The position numbers and the translations under genes are program-made. This document shows positions 8,188-14,620 of a DNA stretch of 37,858 nt, piece by piece. The DNA comes from an uncultured Clostridia bacterium (GTDB taxonomy: Bacteria > Bacillota > Clostridia > Oscillospirales > Acutalibacteraceae): NCBI GenBank assembly GCA_937916395.1, contig CALFTN010000042.1, positions 1 through 37,858 of the forward strand, read 5' to 3'. The first letter of the stretch is position 1; each line of letters starts with the position of its first letter. The notes under the pieces were generated by a model. It did no database searches and was not told where the DNA came from. It was given only the letters and a program-made list of their open reading frames with translations.

Positions 8188-8898
8188 CTACCTCTTTGAC
8201 CATAAATAAGCGTCTTTAACCTTTGTTGCCTTGCTTTTACTTACAGGCAAACTGAAACCATTCACAAGAAAAACCGAATCTTTTGACACACTTTTAATTT
8301 TTTGTGCATTTACTAAGTAGCTCTGGTGTGTTCTTATAAAATCTTTCTCTTTAAGCTCATTTTCTACATTATCAAGTTTTTCATAAAAAGAAAGAACTTC
8401 ATTTTTTGTGTGTATATTTAAAAGTCGTTTGTTACTTTCAAAATATAAAATATCTGAAAGCGGAATATTTTTCACACTAGAAGATGTTTTAACGGTAAAG
8501 AAACTTGTGTTGAGTTTTTTTAGTTCTAAAAGACACTCACCAAAAACACGTGAAAACGCATTGGCTAAATCTGTCTTTAAAATATAACGGAACGCCTTTA
8601 CCTCGTACCCTGAAAAAACATACTCGGCAGAAGAGGTAATAAAAACTATAAGAGAATTCACACCAATATCTCTTAAAAGCTTTGCACACTCAACACCATT
8701 TAATGTTTTCATTTTTATATCAAGAAAAATGATATCAAAGTGCTGTGTATTGTTTTCACATTTTTTAAGAAGCTCACTACCATCATAAAACACAGAAACT
8801 TCTGCTTCCAAATCATTTTTCGCTAAAATTTCTGTTGTACGATTTTCTATATAATCGCATATTTTCTTTTCATCATCACAAATTGCGATTGTAAGCAT
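8188..8898 (-). CDS. LytTR-family response regulator (AgrA-like)
   Basis: 236 aa from ATG 8898 (MLTIAICDDEKK). A GTG nine bases upstream also opens the frame, but the ATG has ribosome site AGGTGG 6-7 nt before it. The receiver domain has the acidic pair CDDE (7-10), phospho-acceptor Asp60 in IIFLDIKM, and FITSSAEY; a LytTR DNA-binding domain follows (about 130-232; ILYFESNKRLLNIHTKN, FIRTHQSYLVN). LytTR regulators bind pairs of direct repeats about 21 bp apart and recruit polymerase. Two such repeat pairs occur in this window, one just upstream of the adjacent membrane gene (9427-9459) and one at 21717-21749. Partner kinase directly downstream. Confidence 0.93.
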   Translation of the reverse strand: MLTIAICDDEKKICDYIENRTTEILAKNDLEAEVSVFYDGSELLKKCENNTQHFDIIFLDIKMKTLNGVECAKLLRDIGVNSLIVFITSSAEYVFSGYEVKAFRYILKTDLANAFSRVFGECLLELKKLNTSFFTVKTSSSVKNIPLSDILYFESNKRLLNIHTKNEVLSFYEKLDNVENELKEKDFIRTHQSYLVNAQKIKSVSKDSVFLVNGFSLPVSKSKATKVKDAYLWSKR

Positions 8899-8919
8899 TA
8901 TAACCACCTACCCCAATTA

Positions 8920-8955
8920 TTTATACTATAACATAAATAGTAGTAAATTACTACT
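8920..8955 (-). promoter_or_regulatory. Probable promoter of the LytTR/kinase operon with an overlapping inverted repeat
   Basis: Minus strand: -35-like TTTACT (8947-8942), 16-nt spacer, -10 TATAAA (8925-8920). The -35 lies inside a near-perfect palindrome, AGTAGTAAATTACTACT (8939-8955), with 8-bp arms around one central base. This could be an operator, or the end hairpin of the upstream gene, which stops at 8966. No T-run follows it. Confidence 0.4.
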
Positions 8956-8965
8956 GTTTTATATT

Positions 8966-9343
8966 TTAAAACGCACTTTCGATAAATCTTAGGAGCAAAA
9001 CCGTGCCTACAACTGTTGTTGTAATTGAAGAAAGTATTAACGGATGAACACACTCCCCAAAATCTTCTTGACCTATTGTGCCACCAAATATAAAAAATAT
9101 CGAAACAACAGGAATAATATAAATGAGTTTAGAATAATACAATGGTATATATATAGCTAACAAAATTCCGAACAAAAGTCCACCAAAAGCACTATTTTCT
9201 AATGTTCCGTTTGGTGACAAGTACATTACCAAGTATAATAGTCCAATAAACGTAATTATTGCACCATAAAATATAGTTGTAATTAAACAAACATTTCCTA
9301 CTAATGGTTCTAATTTCCACTTTTCATTTTTCAGAAATTTCAT
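8966..9343 (-). CDS. Small four-TM membrane protein with a LytTR-type promoter
   Basis: 125 aa from ATG 9343 (MKFLKNEKWKLEP), chosen because GGGTGAT precedes it by 4 nt; the longer frame back to 9424 would run through a terminator hairpin and the promoter. Four hydrophobic segments at about 18-42, 52-69, 71-89 and 100-120, no signal peptide, no known domain recognised. It lies between murT/gatD and the LytTR regulator. Its promoter (9393-9459) matches that of the four-gene membrane cluster at 20106-21649, and the start context (GGGTGATATTATGAAA) is also like those genes. It is probably a target of the neighbouring two-component system. Function unknown. Confidence 0.75.
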   Translation of the reverse strand: MKFLKNEKWKLEPLVGNVCLITTIFYGAIITFIGLLYLVMYLSPNGTLENSAFGGLLFGILLAIYIPLYYSKLIYIIPVVSIFFIFGGTIGQEDFGECVHPLILSSITTTVVGTVLLLRFIESAF

Positions 9344-9361
9344 AATATCACCCACAAAATA

Positions 9362-9397
9362 AAAATACAGATGAAGTTTTACCTTCATCTGTATTTT
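9362..9397 (-). terminator. Terminator of the mscL-murT-gatD operon, overlapping the next promoter
   Basis: Perfect 15-bp stem (9362-9376 with 9383-9397) around a 6-nt loop; on the minus strand it is followed by TTTTTATTTT. It ends the operon whose last gene stops at 9474. Its first arm covers the -10 box and predicted start site of the downstream promoter, so RNA started there would lack most of the first arm. Confidence 0.75.
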
Positions 9398-9459
9398 ATT
9401 CTTTTTAATATAAAATTTGCTCAAAATGTAACTTTTGGGTGTATTTTTGTAATTTTTGG
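9393..9459 (-). promoter_or_regulatory. Candidate LytTR-activated promoter, copy 1
   Basis: Plus-strand words TGTAACTTTTGG (9427-9438) and TGTAATTTTTGG (9448-9459) form direct repeats with a 21-bp period, the geometry known for LytTR-family sites. On the minus strand a -10 TAAAAT (9398-9393) starts 28 nt after the second repeat, and no -35 hexamer is present, as expected for an activator-dependent promoter. The same arrangement, with 31 of 33 operator bases identical, recurs at 21683-21749. That the binder is the LytTR regulator at 8188-8898 is an inference. Confidence 0.65.
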
Positions 9460-9473
9460 ATTTTCAATTAATA

Positions 9474-10181
9474 TCAATCAAACACAATATCCTTATTTAA
9501 TTCAACGAGTCTTACTTCATAAGCTTTCATAATATCTGCTTCGAATGGAAGTTCAGGGTTTTCAACGCCCAACTTTTTCATAAGTTCTTTTGTGAAAAGT
9601 GGGTTCTGAATTAAGAAAGGTCCTAAAAGATAAGTTCCAAAGAAATTATTTCTTTTAACGCCTTCGTTTTTACTGTCAGCAGAAGCGCCAAAACCTTTTT
9701 TTACAGAAATAAACTCATCATTTTTATCTATATTATAGGTGTGTGAAAATCTGCTTGTATAACCAACTATATCAATATTTTCATATTTACCTACAAAGAG
9801 TGAATTGTTTCTTTTCGGAATGGTTCTTACTGAATTGAATGAGAAAATCCCCAAAGCATTAATTTTTGTTCCGTCTGTATTTTCAATATAATCACCGAAA
9901 ATTTCAAACGCATTACCAGTTGTTAAAAACACAACGCCATTATCAATAAGAGCTTTTATTCTTTCTTCATAGCCTTTCAAGCGAGAAAGTATTTTTTCTT
10001 GATTTGATTCACTGCATGAACCGATATAAACCATATCAACGTCCTCAGTCAAAAACCTTGGATTCTCTTTTATAGGTGTTTCAATAAATTCTGCATCCGG
10101 CAAACACAATTTAAAATAGCGCATATTCGCCTTGTCACCAAAAAGGCAACAAACCTCAGGGTAAAGAATTTCAATTTTCAT
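9474..10181 (-). CDS. gatD: GatD-like glutamine amidotransferase partner of MurT, catalytic residues lost
   Basis: 235 aa, the length and order of GatD. GatD normally releases ammonia from glutamine, and MurT uses it to amidate D-Glu of lipid II. The scaffold is recognisable: VDMVYIGSCSESNQEKIL (GatD: DIFFIGGGSDREQ), TDGTKINALGIF, IVGYTSRFSHTY (GatD: IVGFENHGGRTY), KKGFGASADSKNEGV and FFGTYLLGPFLIQNP. However, the nucleophile motif ICGGYQFLG reads TGNAFEIFG, putting Gly89 where Cys is expected, and GTYLHGP reads GTYLLGP, putting Leu186 where His is expected. Glutaminase activity is therefore unlikely. The start overlaps the murT stop (TAATG, 1 nt shared). The frame is intact, so it is not a simple pseudogene. 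Confidence 0.85.
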   Translation of the reverse strand: MKIEILYPEVCCLFGDKANMRYFKLCLPDAEFIETPIKENPRFLTEDVDMVYIGSCSESNQEKILSRLKGYEERIKALIDNGVVFLTTGNAFEIFGDYIENTDGTKINALGIFSFNSVRTIPKRNNSLFVGKYENIDIVGYTSRFSHTYNIDKNDEFISVKKGFGASADSKNEGVKRNNFFGTYLLGPFLIQNPLFTKELMKKLGVENPELPFEADIMKAYEVRLVELNKDIVFD

Positions 10182-11566
10182 TATTGTTTACCCCCATTCT
10201 CATTAAACTCTTTAAAGTCTTCTATAATTTTTTCTTCTACTTCACACGCTAAATCATAGGTTGATGTATCGTGAAGAAGGTAGAATTTTGAAACGTTTTT
10301 ATCAATTAACTTTATTGCCTTAAACTCATCTTCTTCACAAAGAATTTTTTCTTCTGGGAGTCCTGCAATTAAAAGTCTCAATTTGTAGTCAAAGCATCTT
10401 GGACCTGCTAAAATTACTTGCTTCATTTCTGGTGTATTTAAGAACTCGAAGTCCGCATCATAAATCCAACCAATAAATTCTGAAGAATCCTTTCTTTCAA
10501 AAAGGTCATCAATCATAATAAATACTGATTTTTCGCCTTCCTCGTGACCAACAAAATCAAGAGTTCTTGAGCAAGAAACAGAGTTCTGACCCTTAGCCAT
10601 AGTACGAATAATAGAAGTATTACCAACCTTACCCTCTTTATAACGGGTCTGAGTAACACTGATTTTACGAAGATAATCTTTTACCTTTTCAGTATCAACA
10701 TTAAACTCATTCATTAAAGAAATAGCTGCAAGCTCGTTATAAATATTATAAAGAGCACGGTTTACCATAGGGTATTTGTCTTCTTTACCATCAATGCTTA
10801 CTGTTATTGATTGATTGTCATAGTCAATGTTAGTGAGATGGTATTTTGCTTCATAAGATTTAAAATCACAATTAGGGCAATAAGCATTACCTATGTGATG
10901 ATATCTCAAAAAGTTAAATTTCAACTTCTCATTACATTTCGGACAGAATGAAAAATCATTAATTAAATTCACACACTCTGTAACATCTGTTGGGAGTCTG
11001 TCAATAGAAAAATATACTCTTTCATTATCCTTTAAAAGCTGTGAAGATTGCAAACAATCAGCATTAAGAATAAGCTTTGTTGTTTTTGGAACATAAGTAT
11101 CTAAAATACTGAAAATGTATTCAGGATGAGCATTTCGCTTAATTGAATCTCTGAAAAGATTAGTAACAATAAGATAATCTGGTTTAATAAATGGTAAAAT
11201 AAGCCTTGAAAAACGCTCATCAACCTCTAAAGCCAAAACGTCAATTCTTGGTTTACCAAACACATTAACACTATGAGTTAATGCCGTTGCAACACCAGTG
11301 TTGATATTTGAGCCATATCTGTTTGAAACCACCTTGTAGCCACTTTCAGAAAGAATATCAGCGACCATATTTGTAGTTGTTGTTTTACCATTCGTACCGG
11401 TAACACAAAGTACGTTTGGGCTTTTTTTAGTCTGCGCTAAATAATCAGGGCAGATTTTAAGCGCTAAATACCCGGGGAACATTGTTGCATTTCTTTTTAA
11501 AAGTCTTAAAGCAAGATAAGCAGACTTTGAAGCCCACAATGCTATAAAATATCTTAATCTATTCAT
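10181..11566 (-). CDS. murT: MurT-type Mur ligase (lipid II isoglutaminyl synthase subunit)
   Basis: 461 aa. Mur-ligase ATP loop VTGTNGKTTTTNM (55-67), family hallmark LIVTNLFRDSIKRNAHPEY, a four-cysteine zinc ribbon (Cys208, 211, 230, 233) typical of MurT, and a C-terminal DUF1727 domain with IMIDDLFERKDSSEFIGWIY and DADFEFL. Normally it adenylates or phosphorylates the D-iso-Glu alpha-carboxyl of lipid II and receives ammonia from GatD. Start ATG 11566 overlaps the mscL stop by four bases (ATGA), and the stop overlaps the gatD start, so all three genes are translationally coupled. The partner GatD looks catalytically dead, so the ammonia source is in question. Confidence 0.93.
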   Translation of the reverse strand: MNRLRYFIALWASKSAYLALRLLKRNATMFPGYLALKICPDYLAQTKKSPNVLCVTGTNGKTTTTNMVADILSESGYKVVSNRYGSNINTGVATALTHSVNVFGKPRIDVLALEVDERFSRLILPFIKPDYLIVTNLFRDSIKRNAHPEYIFSILDTYVPKTTKLILNADCLQSSQLLKDNERVYFSIDRLPTDVTECVNLINDFSFCPKCNEKLKFNFLRYHHIGNAYCPNCDFKSYEAKYHLTNIDYDNQSITVSIDGKEDKYPMVNRALYNIYNELAAISLMNEFNVDTEKVKDYLRKISVTQTRYKEGKVGNTSIIRTMAKGQNSVSCSRTLDFVGHEEGEKSVFIMIDDLFERKDSSEFIGWIYDADFEFLNTPEMKQVILAGPRCFDYKLRLLIAGLPEEKILCEEDEFKAIKLIDKNVSKFYLLHDTSTYDLACEVEEKIIEDFKEFNENGGKQ

Positions 11567-12021
11567 TCTGCTTTTACCTCTATTTCAGATGTGCAATTAG
11601 GGCAACGTGTTGCTTCAATATTGATTTCACTCTTACAGAATGGGCAAATCTTTGTTGTTGGAGCTTTTTCAACCGGTGCCTCTTCCTTTTTACCTATATC
11701 ACGAATTTTATTGATACCCTTTACCATAAGAAAAATAACAAATGCAATTATAATAAAGTCAATTACCGCTTGAAGAAAAAGACCATAACTCAACGTAGCA
11801 ACGCCTGCCTCTGTAGCTGCTTCAAGAGATTCATATTCATTACCATCAAGCGCAACAAAAAGCTCTTTTACTGAAACCTTGCCAGTAATTAATGTGATAA
11901 GTGGTGTAATAATGTTATTAACAAGAGAATTAACAATAGCAGTAAATGAACTACCAATAATAACACCGACTGCAAGGTCAATAACATTACCACGAGAAAT
12001 AAACTCTTTAAATTCTTTCAT
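11563..12021 (-). CDS. mscL: Large-conductance mechanosensitive channel MscL with zinc-ribbon tail
   Basis: 152 aa from ATG 12021, preceded by a strong ribosome site AAGGGAGAGG and giving the canonical MscL N terminus MKEFKEFISRGNVIDLAVG. TM1 about 15-40, periplasmic loop 48-75, TM2 about 79-101. MscL forms a pentameric pore that opens under membrane tension during osmotic downshock. Unusually, the C-terminal helix region is followed by a zinc ribbon with Cys126, 129, 140 and 143 (CPFC, CPNC). An in-frame ATG at 12075, also with a ribosome site (AAGGATG), would add 18 Lys/Glu-rich residues. The gene overlaps murT (ATGA at 11563-11566) and heads that operon. Confidence 0.93.
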   Translation of the reverse strand: MKEFKEFISRGNVIDLAVGVIIGSSFTAIVNSLVNNIITPLITLITGKVSVKELFVALDGNEYESLEAATEAGVATLSYGLFLQAVIDFIIIAFVIFLMVKGINKIRDIGKKEEAPVEKAPTTKICPFCKSEINIEATRCPNCTSEIEVKAE

Positions 12022-12113
12022 AAAGCCTCTCCCTTTTTTGAGTTCCTTTTTTAACTCTTTTTCTAATTTTGACATATTTACACATCCTTATGTATAGGTT
12101 ATATAACAGATTG

Positions 12114-12142
12114 ATTATAACATATTGCACAATAAATTTAAA
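12114..12142 (-). promoter_or_regulatory. Possible promoter of the mscL-murT-gatD operon
   Basis: Minus strand: consensus -10 TATAAT (12119-12114) with a weak -35 TTTAAA (12142-12137) at 17-nt spacing. Confidence 0.4.
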
Positions 12143-12194
12143 GTATTTTATTTCAATTTCAATAATATTTTTCGCTATTTAAAGAGTATTTCGC

Positions 12195-12223
12195 TTGATA
12201 ATTTGATTTTTCAGGTGTATAAT
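12195..12223 (+). promoter_or_regulatory. Promoter for coaX and the ECF gene
   Basis: -35 TTGATA (12195-12200), 17-nt spacer, -10 TATAAT (12218-12223) with TG just upstream of the -10. The coaX ribosome site AAGGTGGTG follows at 12241-12249. Confidence 0.75.
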
Positions 12224-12255
12224 TGTAAAAACAAACTTTTAAGGTGGTGTTTCTT

Positions 12256-13020
12256 TTGGTATTAGTTGCTGATATTGGTAACACAAATATAACACTTGGC
12301 ATATATAAAAACGACGAATTAATTTTTGTTTCAAGACTTGCGACTCAAAGGCACAGAACAAGCGAGCAATATGCCATTGAGCTTAATGCTGTTTTCAATC
12401 TTGAAAATATAAGTGGTAGCTTTAAAGGTGCAGTTATCAGCTCTGTTGTTCCAGAGCTCACACGTGCTTTTAAAGATGCAATAGAAAAGGTTGCAAAGGT
12501 TGAAGCACTTGTTGTTGCAGCAGGAATTAAAAACGGTCTTAAAATCGCAACCGACAATCCAAAAGAAGTTGGTGCAGATTTAGTTGCAGGAGCTGTCGGA
12601 GCTATTTCTCAGTACGAATTACCTTGTCTTGTTATGGATTTAGGTACAGCAACAAAAATCTCTGTTATAGATGAAGGTAATGTATTTTTAGGTTGCACAA
12701 TAGCTCCTGGAATTGGCATTTCTTTAGACGCCTTATCTTTAAGAACATCACAATTACCTGCTATTGATTTATGTGCCCCTGAAAAAGCAATAGGCACAAA
12801 TACAATAGAATGTATAAAATCTGGCACAGTCCTTGGTAACGCAGCTATGCTTGATGGTATGGCAGCACGTCTTGAAAAAGAACTTGGTAAAAAAATTAAA
12901 ACAACCATTGCAACAGGTGGTCTTTCAAAAGAAATTGTCAACTGTTGCGAAAGAGACATTGTTTATAACAAGAACCTTATTTTAGAAGGTCTTTTAGTTA
13001 TATATAAGAAAAACAGGTGA
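12256..13020 (+). CDS. coaX: Type III pantothenate kinase
   Basis: 254 aa. CoaX phosphorylates pantothenate, the first step of CoA synthesis; type III enzymes are ASKHA-fold and not feedback-inhibited by CoA. Visible: the ATP phosphate motif LVADIGNTNITLG at the N terminus, AVISSVVPELT, NPKEVGADLVAGAVG, phosphate-2 motif VMDLGTATKIS, APGIGISLDAL and the adenosine region TIATGGLSKEI. The start is TTG 12256, 6 nt after AAGGTGGTG; the upstream GTG codons lie inside that ribosome site. Next gene, 117 nt on, is a PanT-like vitamin transporter, which fits salvage of exogenous pantothenate. Confidence 0.95.
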   Translation: MVLVADIGNTNITLGIYKNDELIFVSRLATQRHRTSEQYAIELNAVFNLENISGSFKGAVISSVVPELTRAFKDAIEKVAKVEALVVAAGIKNGLKIATDNPKEVGADLVAGAVGAISQYELPCLVMDLGTATKISVIDEGNVFLGCTIAPGIGISLDALSLRTSQLPAIDLCAPEKAIGTNTIECIKSGTVLGNAAMLDGMAARLEKELGKKIKTTIATGGLSKEIVNCCERDIVYNKNLILEGLLVIYKKNR

Positions 13021-13137
13021 ATTAAAATCTAAAACGCATTGTATCTCACAAGGAGACGGGAGTCAAACCCAGTCTTTCAAGGCTGGTTTGGATAACTCAT
13101 TTCACCCTAAGAGAACAGTAGCAAAGGAGAAAATTTT
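13021..13137 (+). other. Leader between coaX and the ECF gene
   Basis: 117 nt without a gene. It contains a small hairpin (CAAACCCAG at about 13065 pairing with CTGGTTTG at about 13083), the repeat end at 13085-13110, and the ribosome site AAAGGAG at 13123-13129. No riboswitch class that I know matches it. Confidence 0.4.
13085..13110 (-). repeat. Solo copy of the terminal repeat found on the 21795-22074 element
   Basis: On the minus strand these bases read TTAGGGTGAAATGAGTTAT followed by CCAAACC. The outer 26 bases match the left terminal repeat of the element at 21795-22074 except for one base. No partner repeat is seen within several hundred bases, so it is either a remnant or a shared short motif. 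Confidence 0.65.
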
Positions 13138-13716
13138 ATGAACAAAAAGAAAAAACTTAATCGTCTTGTGATTTGCGCATTTTTCATGGCATTGACAGTC
13201 GTTATGACATTCACACCATTGGGCTACATTCCTGTAGGCGTAATTTCAATCACAACAATTCACATTGCAACTATTTTAGGTGCTTGTATTTTAGGTGTAA
13301 AATATGGTGCAATACTTGGTGGAACATGGGGCGTTCTTTGTATTATAAAAGCCTTCCAGGAACCAATTCCTGGTAACATTCCATTCCAGAATCCTATGAT
13401 TTCATTAGTACCAAGAATTATTGTTGGCGTTGTAGCTGGTTTAGTTTTTGTTGCACTTTCAAAAACAAAGCTCAAAAAACCACTTTCATTAGGTATTGCA
13501 GCAGTTGCCGCTACATTGACAAACACCGTTTTAGTGCTTACCGCTTTAACATTATTTAATGGTTTTGAAACAATAACAGCTGGTGTTACAACAGCACTCG
13601 AAACTATTTTCTCTGTTTTAATTTCTGTAAACGGAATCATTGAAATTATCACAGCAATAGTGCTTGTTCCTACACTTTACTTAGCAACAGAAAAATTATT
13701 AAAAGATAAAATATAA
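13138..13716 (+). CDS. ECF transporter S component, PanT-like (probable pantothenate uptake)
   Basis: 192 aa, about six transmembrane helices, short basic N terminus. It has the S-component pattern FTPLGYIPVGVISITTIHIA and LGVKYGAILGGTWGV typical of the PanT-type group. S components bind a vitamin and dock on the shared EcfAA'T module encoded elsewhere. Substrate assignment as pantothenate rests on the adjacent coaX rather than on specific residues. ATG 13138 follows AAAGGAGAAAATTTT. The gene is closed by a strong palindromic terminator at 13758-13786. Confidence 0.85.
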   Translation: MNKKKKLNRLVICAFFMALTVVMTFTPLGYIPVGVISITTIHIATILGACILGVKYGAILGGTWGVLCIIKAFQEPIPGNIPFQNPMISLVPRIIVGVVAGLVFVALSKTKLKKPLSLGIAAVAATLTNTVLVLTALTLFNGFETITAGVTTALETIFSVLISVNGIIEIITAIVLVPTLYLATEKLLKDKI

Positions 13717-13757
13717 TTTACACAAAACCTGTTTTTCTTAAATAAGTATAAAAATTC

Positions 13758-13786
13758 AGCCCCAAAGCTTTTAAAGCTTTGGGGCT
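13758..13786. terminator. Bidirectional terminator
   Basis: A 29-nt near-perfect palindrome with arms AGCCCCAAAGCTTT and AAAGCTTTGGGGCT, between the convergent ECF gene (plus) and lipoprotein gene (minus). A short T-run follows on the plus strand. Confidence 0.88.
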
Positions 13787-13802
13787 TTATCGTTTAGTTA
13801 AA

Positions 13803-14552
13803 TCAATTTACTTCAACAATAAATGAACCATCACCTGTAGTTTCAACTAATTCAGGATAATAAGTATATGGTTTAAACTCTATTGCTTTGATAATTTCAA
13901 GGAGCTCTGCTTTAACTCCCTTCATACCAATATCAGACTGTGTTTGCATATTTAAAACATACAAATTATTGCTCTGAACAAAGAACATTGTCATTATAGT
14001 CTGACCTTCAGCACTTATACCAAGAAAACGTGCCTTTGAATCAACACCTTCAAGCTCAACCTCTTCCCATAATGTTTCAGGCTTAATTTCAGCGTCTTTT
14101 AAATATTCTTCAGAATTCAACCCTGTGTAAATCTTCTCTGAGAGTTCTACATATTCATTATAAGTCTTTTTAGCAACTCTTATTGACAATTCAGTTTTTG
14201 TTTCTTCGTTCTGGAATTCACCACGGTCATTTATTGCTTCCCAGCCTTCAGGCAAAGTGAAATAATAGGCGTAATCTTCTATAACACCATCTTCTTCAAG
14301 CTGACCGACAAAACCTTGTATTTGGGTAACATATTCGCCGTTATCATCTTTTATTTTCTTACCATTTTCATCTGTTGCGTAGACTAACAATTCACCATCT
14401 TCACTTAAAACCTTTTTACCGTTTTCGTCAGTAACCAATATGTACTCTTCGCTTGTTGATGGGTCAACATAAACATCCTTTTTACATGCGGTAAGTGCTA
14501 TACTGGTAACAATTACTGCAACCATTAAGAGAATTAAAATTCTTTTTTTCAT
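13803..14552 (-). CDS. Lipoprotein of unknown function
   Basis: 249 aa from ATG 14552, 9 nt after AGGTG; a GTG four codons upstream belongs to the ribosome site. A type II signal peptide ends in lipobox LTAC (Cys about residue 23). Residues 30-75 hold two imperfect copies of a TDENGKK-containing segment. The rest (YYFTLPEGWEAIND, MTMFFVQSNNLYVLNMQTQ, ELLEIIKAIEF) looks like the small secreted PsbP/Mog1-like fold that measures a stress-dependent variable, but this is only a resemblance. No recognised domain. The upstream lipoprotein gene on the same strand ends 68 nt before it with a weak hairpin between them. Confidence 0.8.
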   Translation of the reverse strand: MKKRILILLMVAVIVTSIALTACKKDVYVDPSTSEEYILVTDENGKKVLSEDGELLVYATDENGKKIKDDNGEYVTQIQGFVGQLEEDGVIEDYAYYFTLPEGWEAINDRGEFQNEETKTELSIRVAKKTYNEYVELSEKIYTGLNSEEYLKDAEIKPETLWEEVELEGVDSKARFLGISAEGQTIMTMFFVQSNNLYVLNMQTQSDIGMKGVKAELLEIIKAIEFKPYTYYPELVETTGDGSFIVEVN

Positions 14553-14579
14553 AAAATACTTCACCTATTCTAAAAACAC

Positions 14580-14600
14580 AGGGGCGGTCCACCCACCCCT
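14580..14600 (-). terminator. Weak hairpin after the upstream lipoprotein gene
   Basis: Arms AGGGG and CCCCT, extended by GG/CC past one mismatch; on the minus strand it is followed by TGTGTTTTT. It may be a partial terminator between the two lipoprotein genes. Confidence 0.4.
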
Positions 14601-14620
14601 ATTTTATTTTTTAACAAAAA

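Noticed and set aside
9344..9424. N-terminal extension of the small membrane protein (27 residues)
   Set aside because: Would be translated through a terminator hairpin and the -10 box; ATG 9343 has a proper ribosome site.
8899..9473. AgrD-like or other short pheromone gene near the LytTR system
   Set aside because: No short frame with ribosome site, leader and conserved Cys found on either strand of the gaps.
9474..10181. gatD as a decaying pseudogene
   Set aside because: The frame is full length and overlaps murT precisely, and non-catalytic family motifs are kept; loss of the two catalytic residues looks selective rather than random.
13021..13137. Possible riboswitch before the vitamin transporter
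   Set aside because: Compared with the folate, TPP, cobalamin, SAM, preQ1 and ZTP signatures I know; none fit, and the 3' half is explained by the repeat end at 13085-13110.
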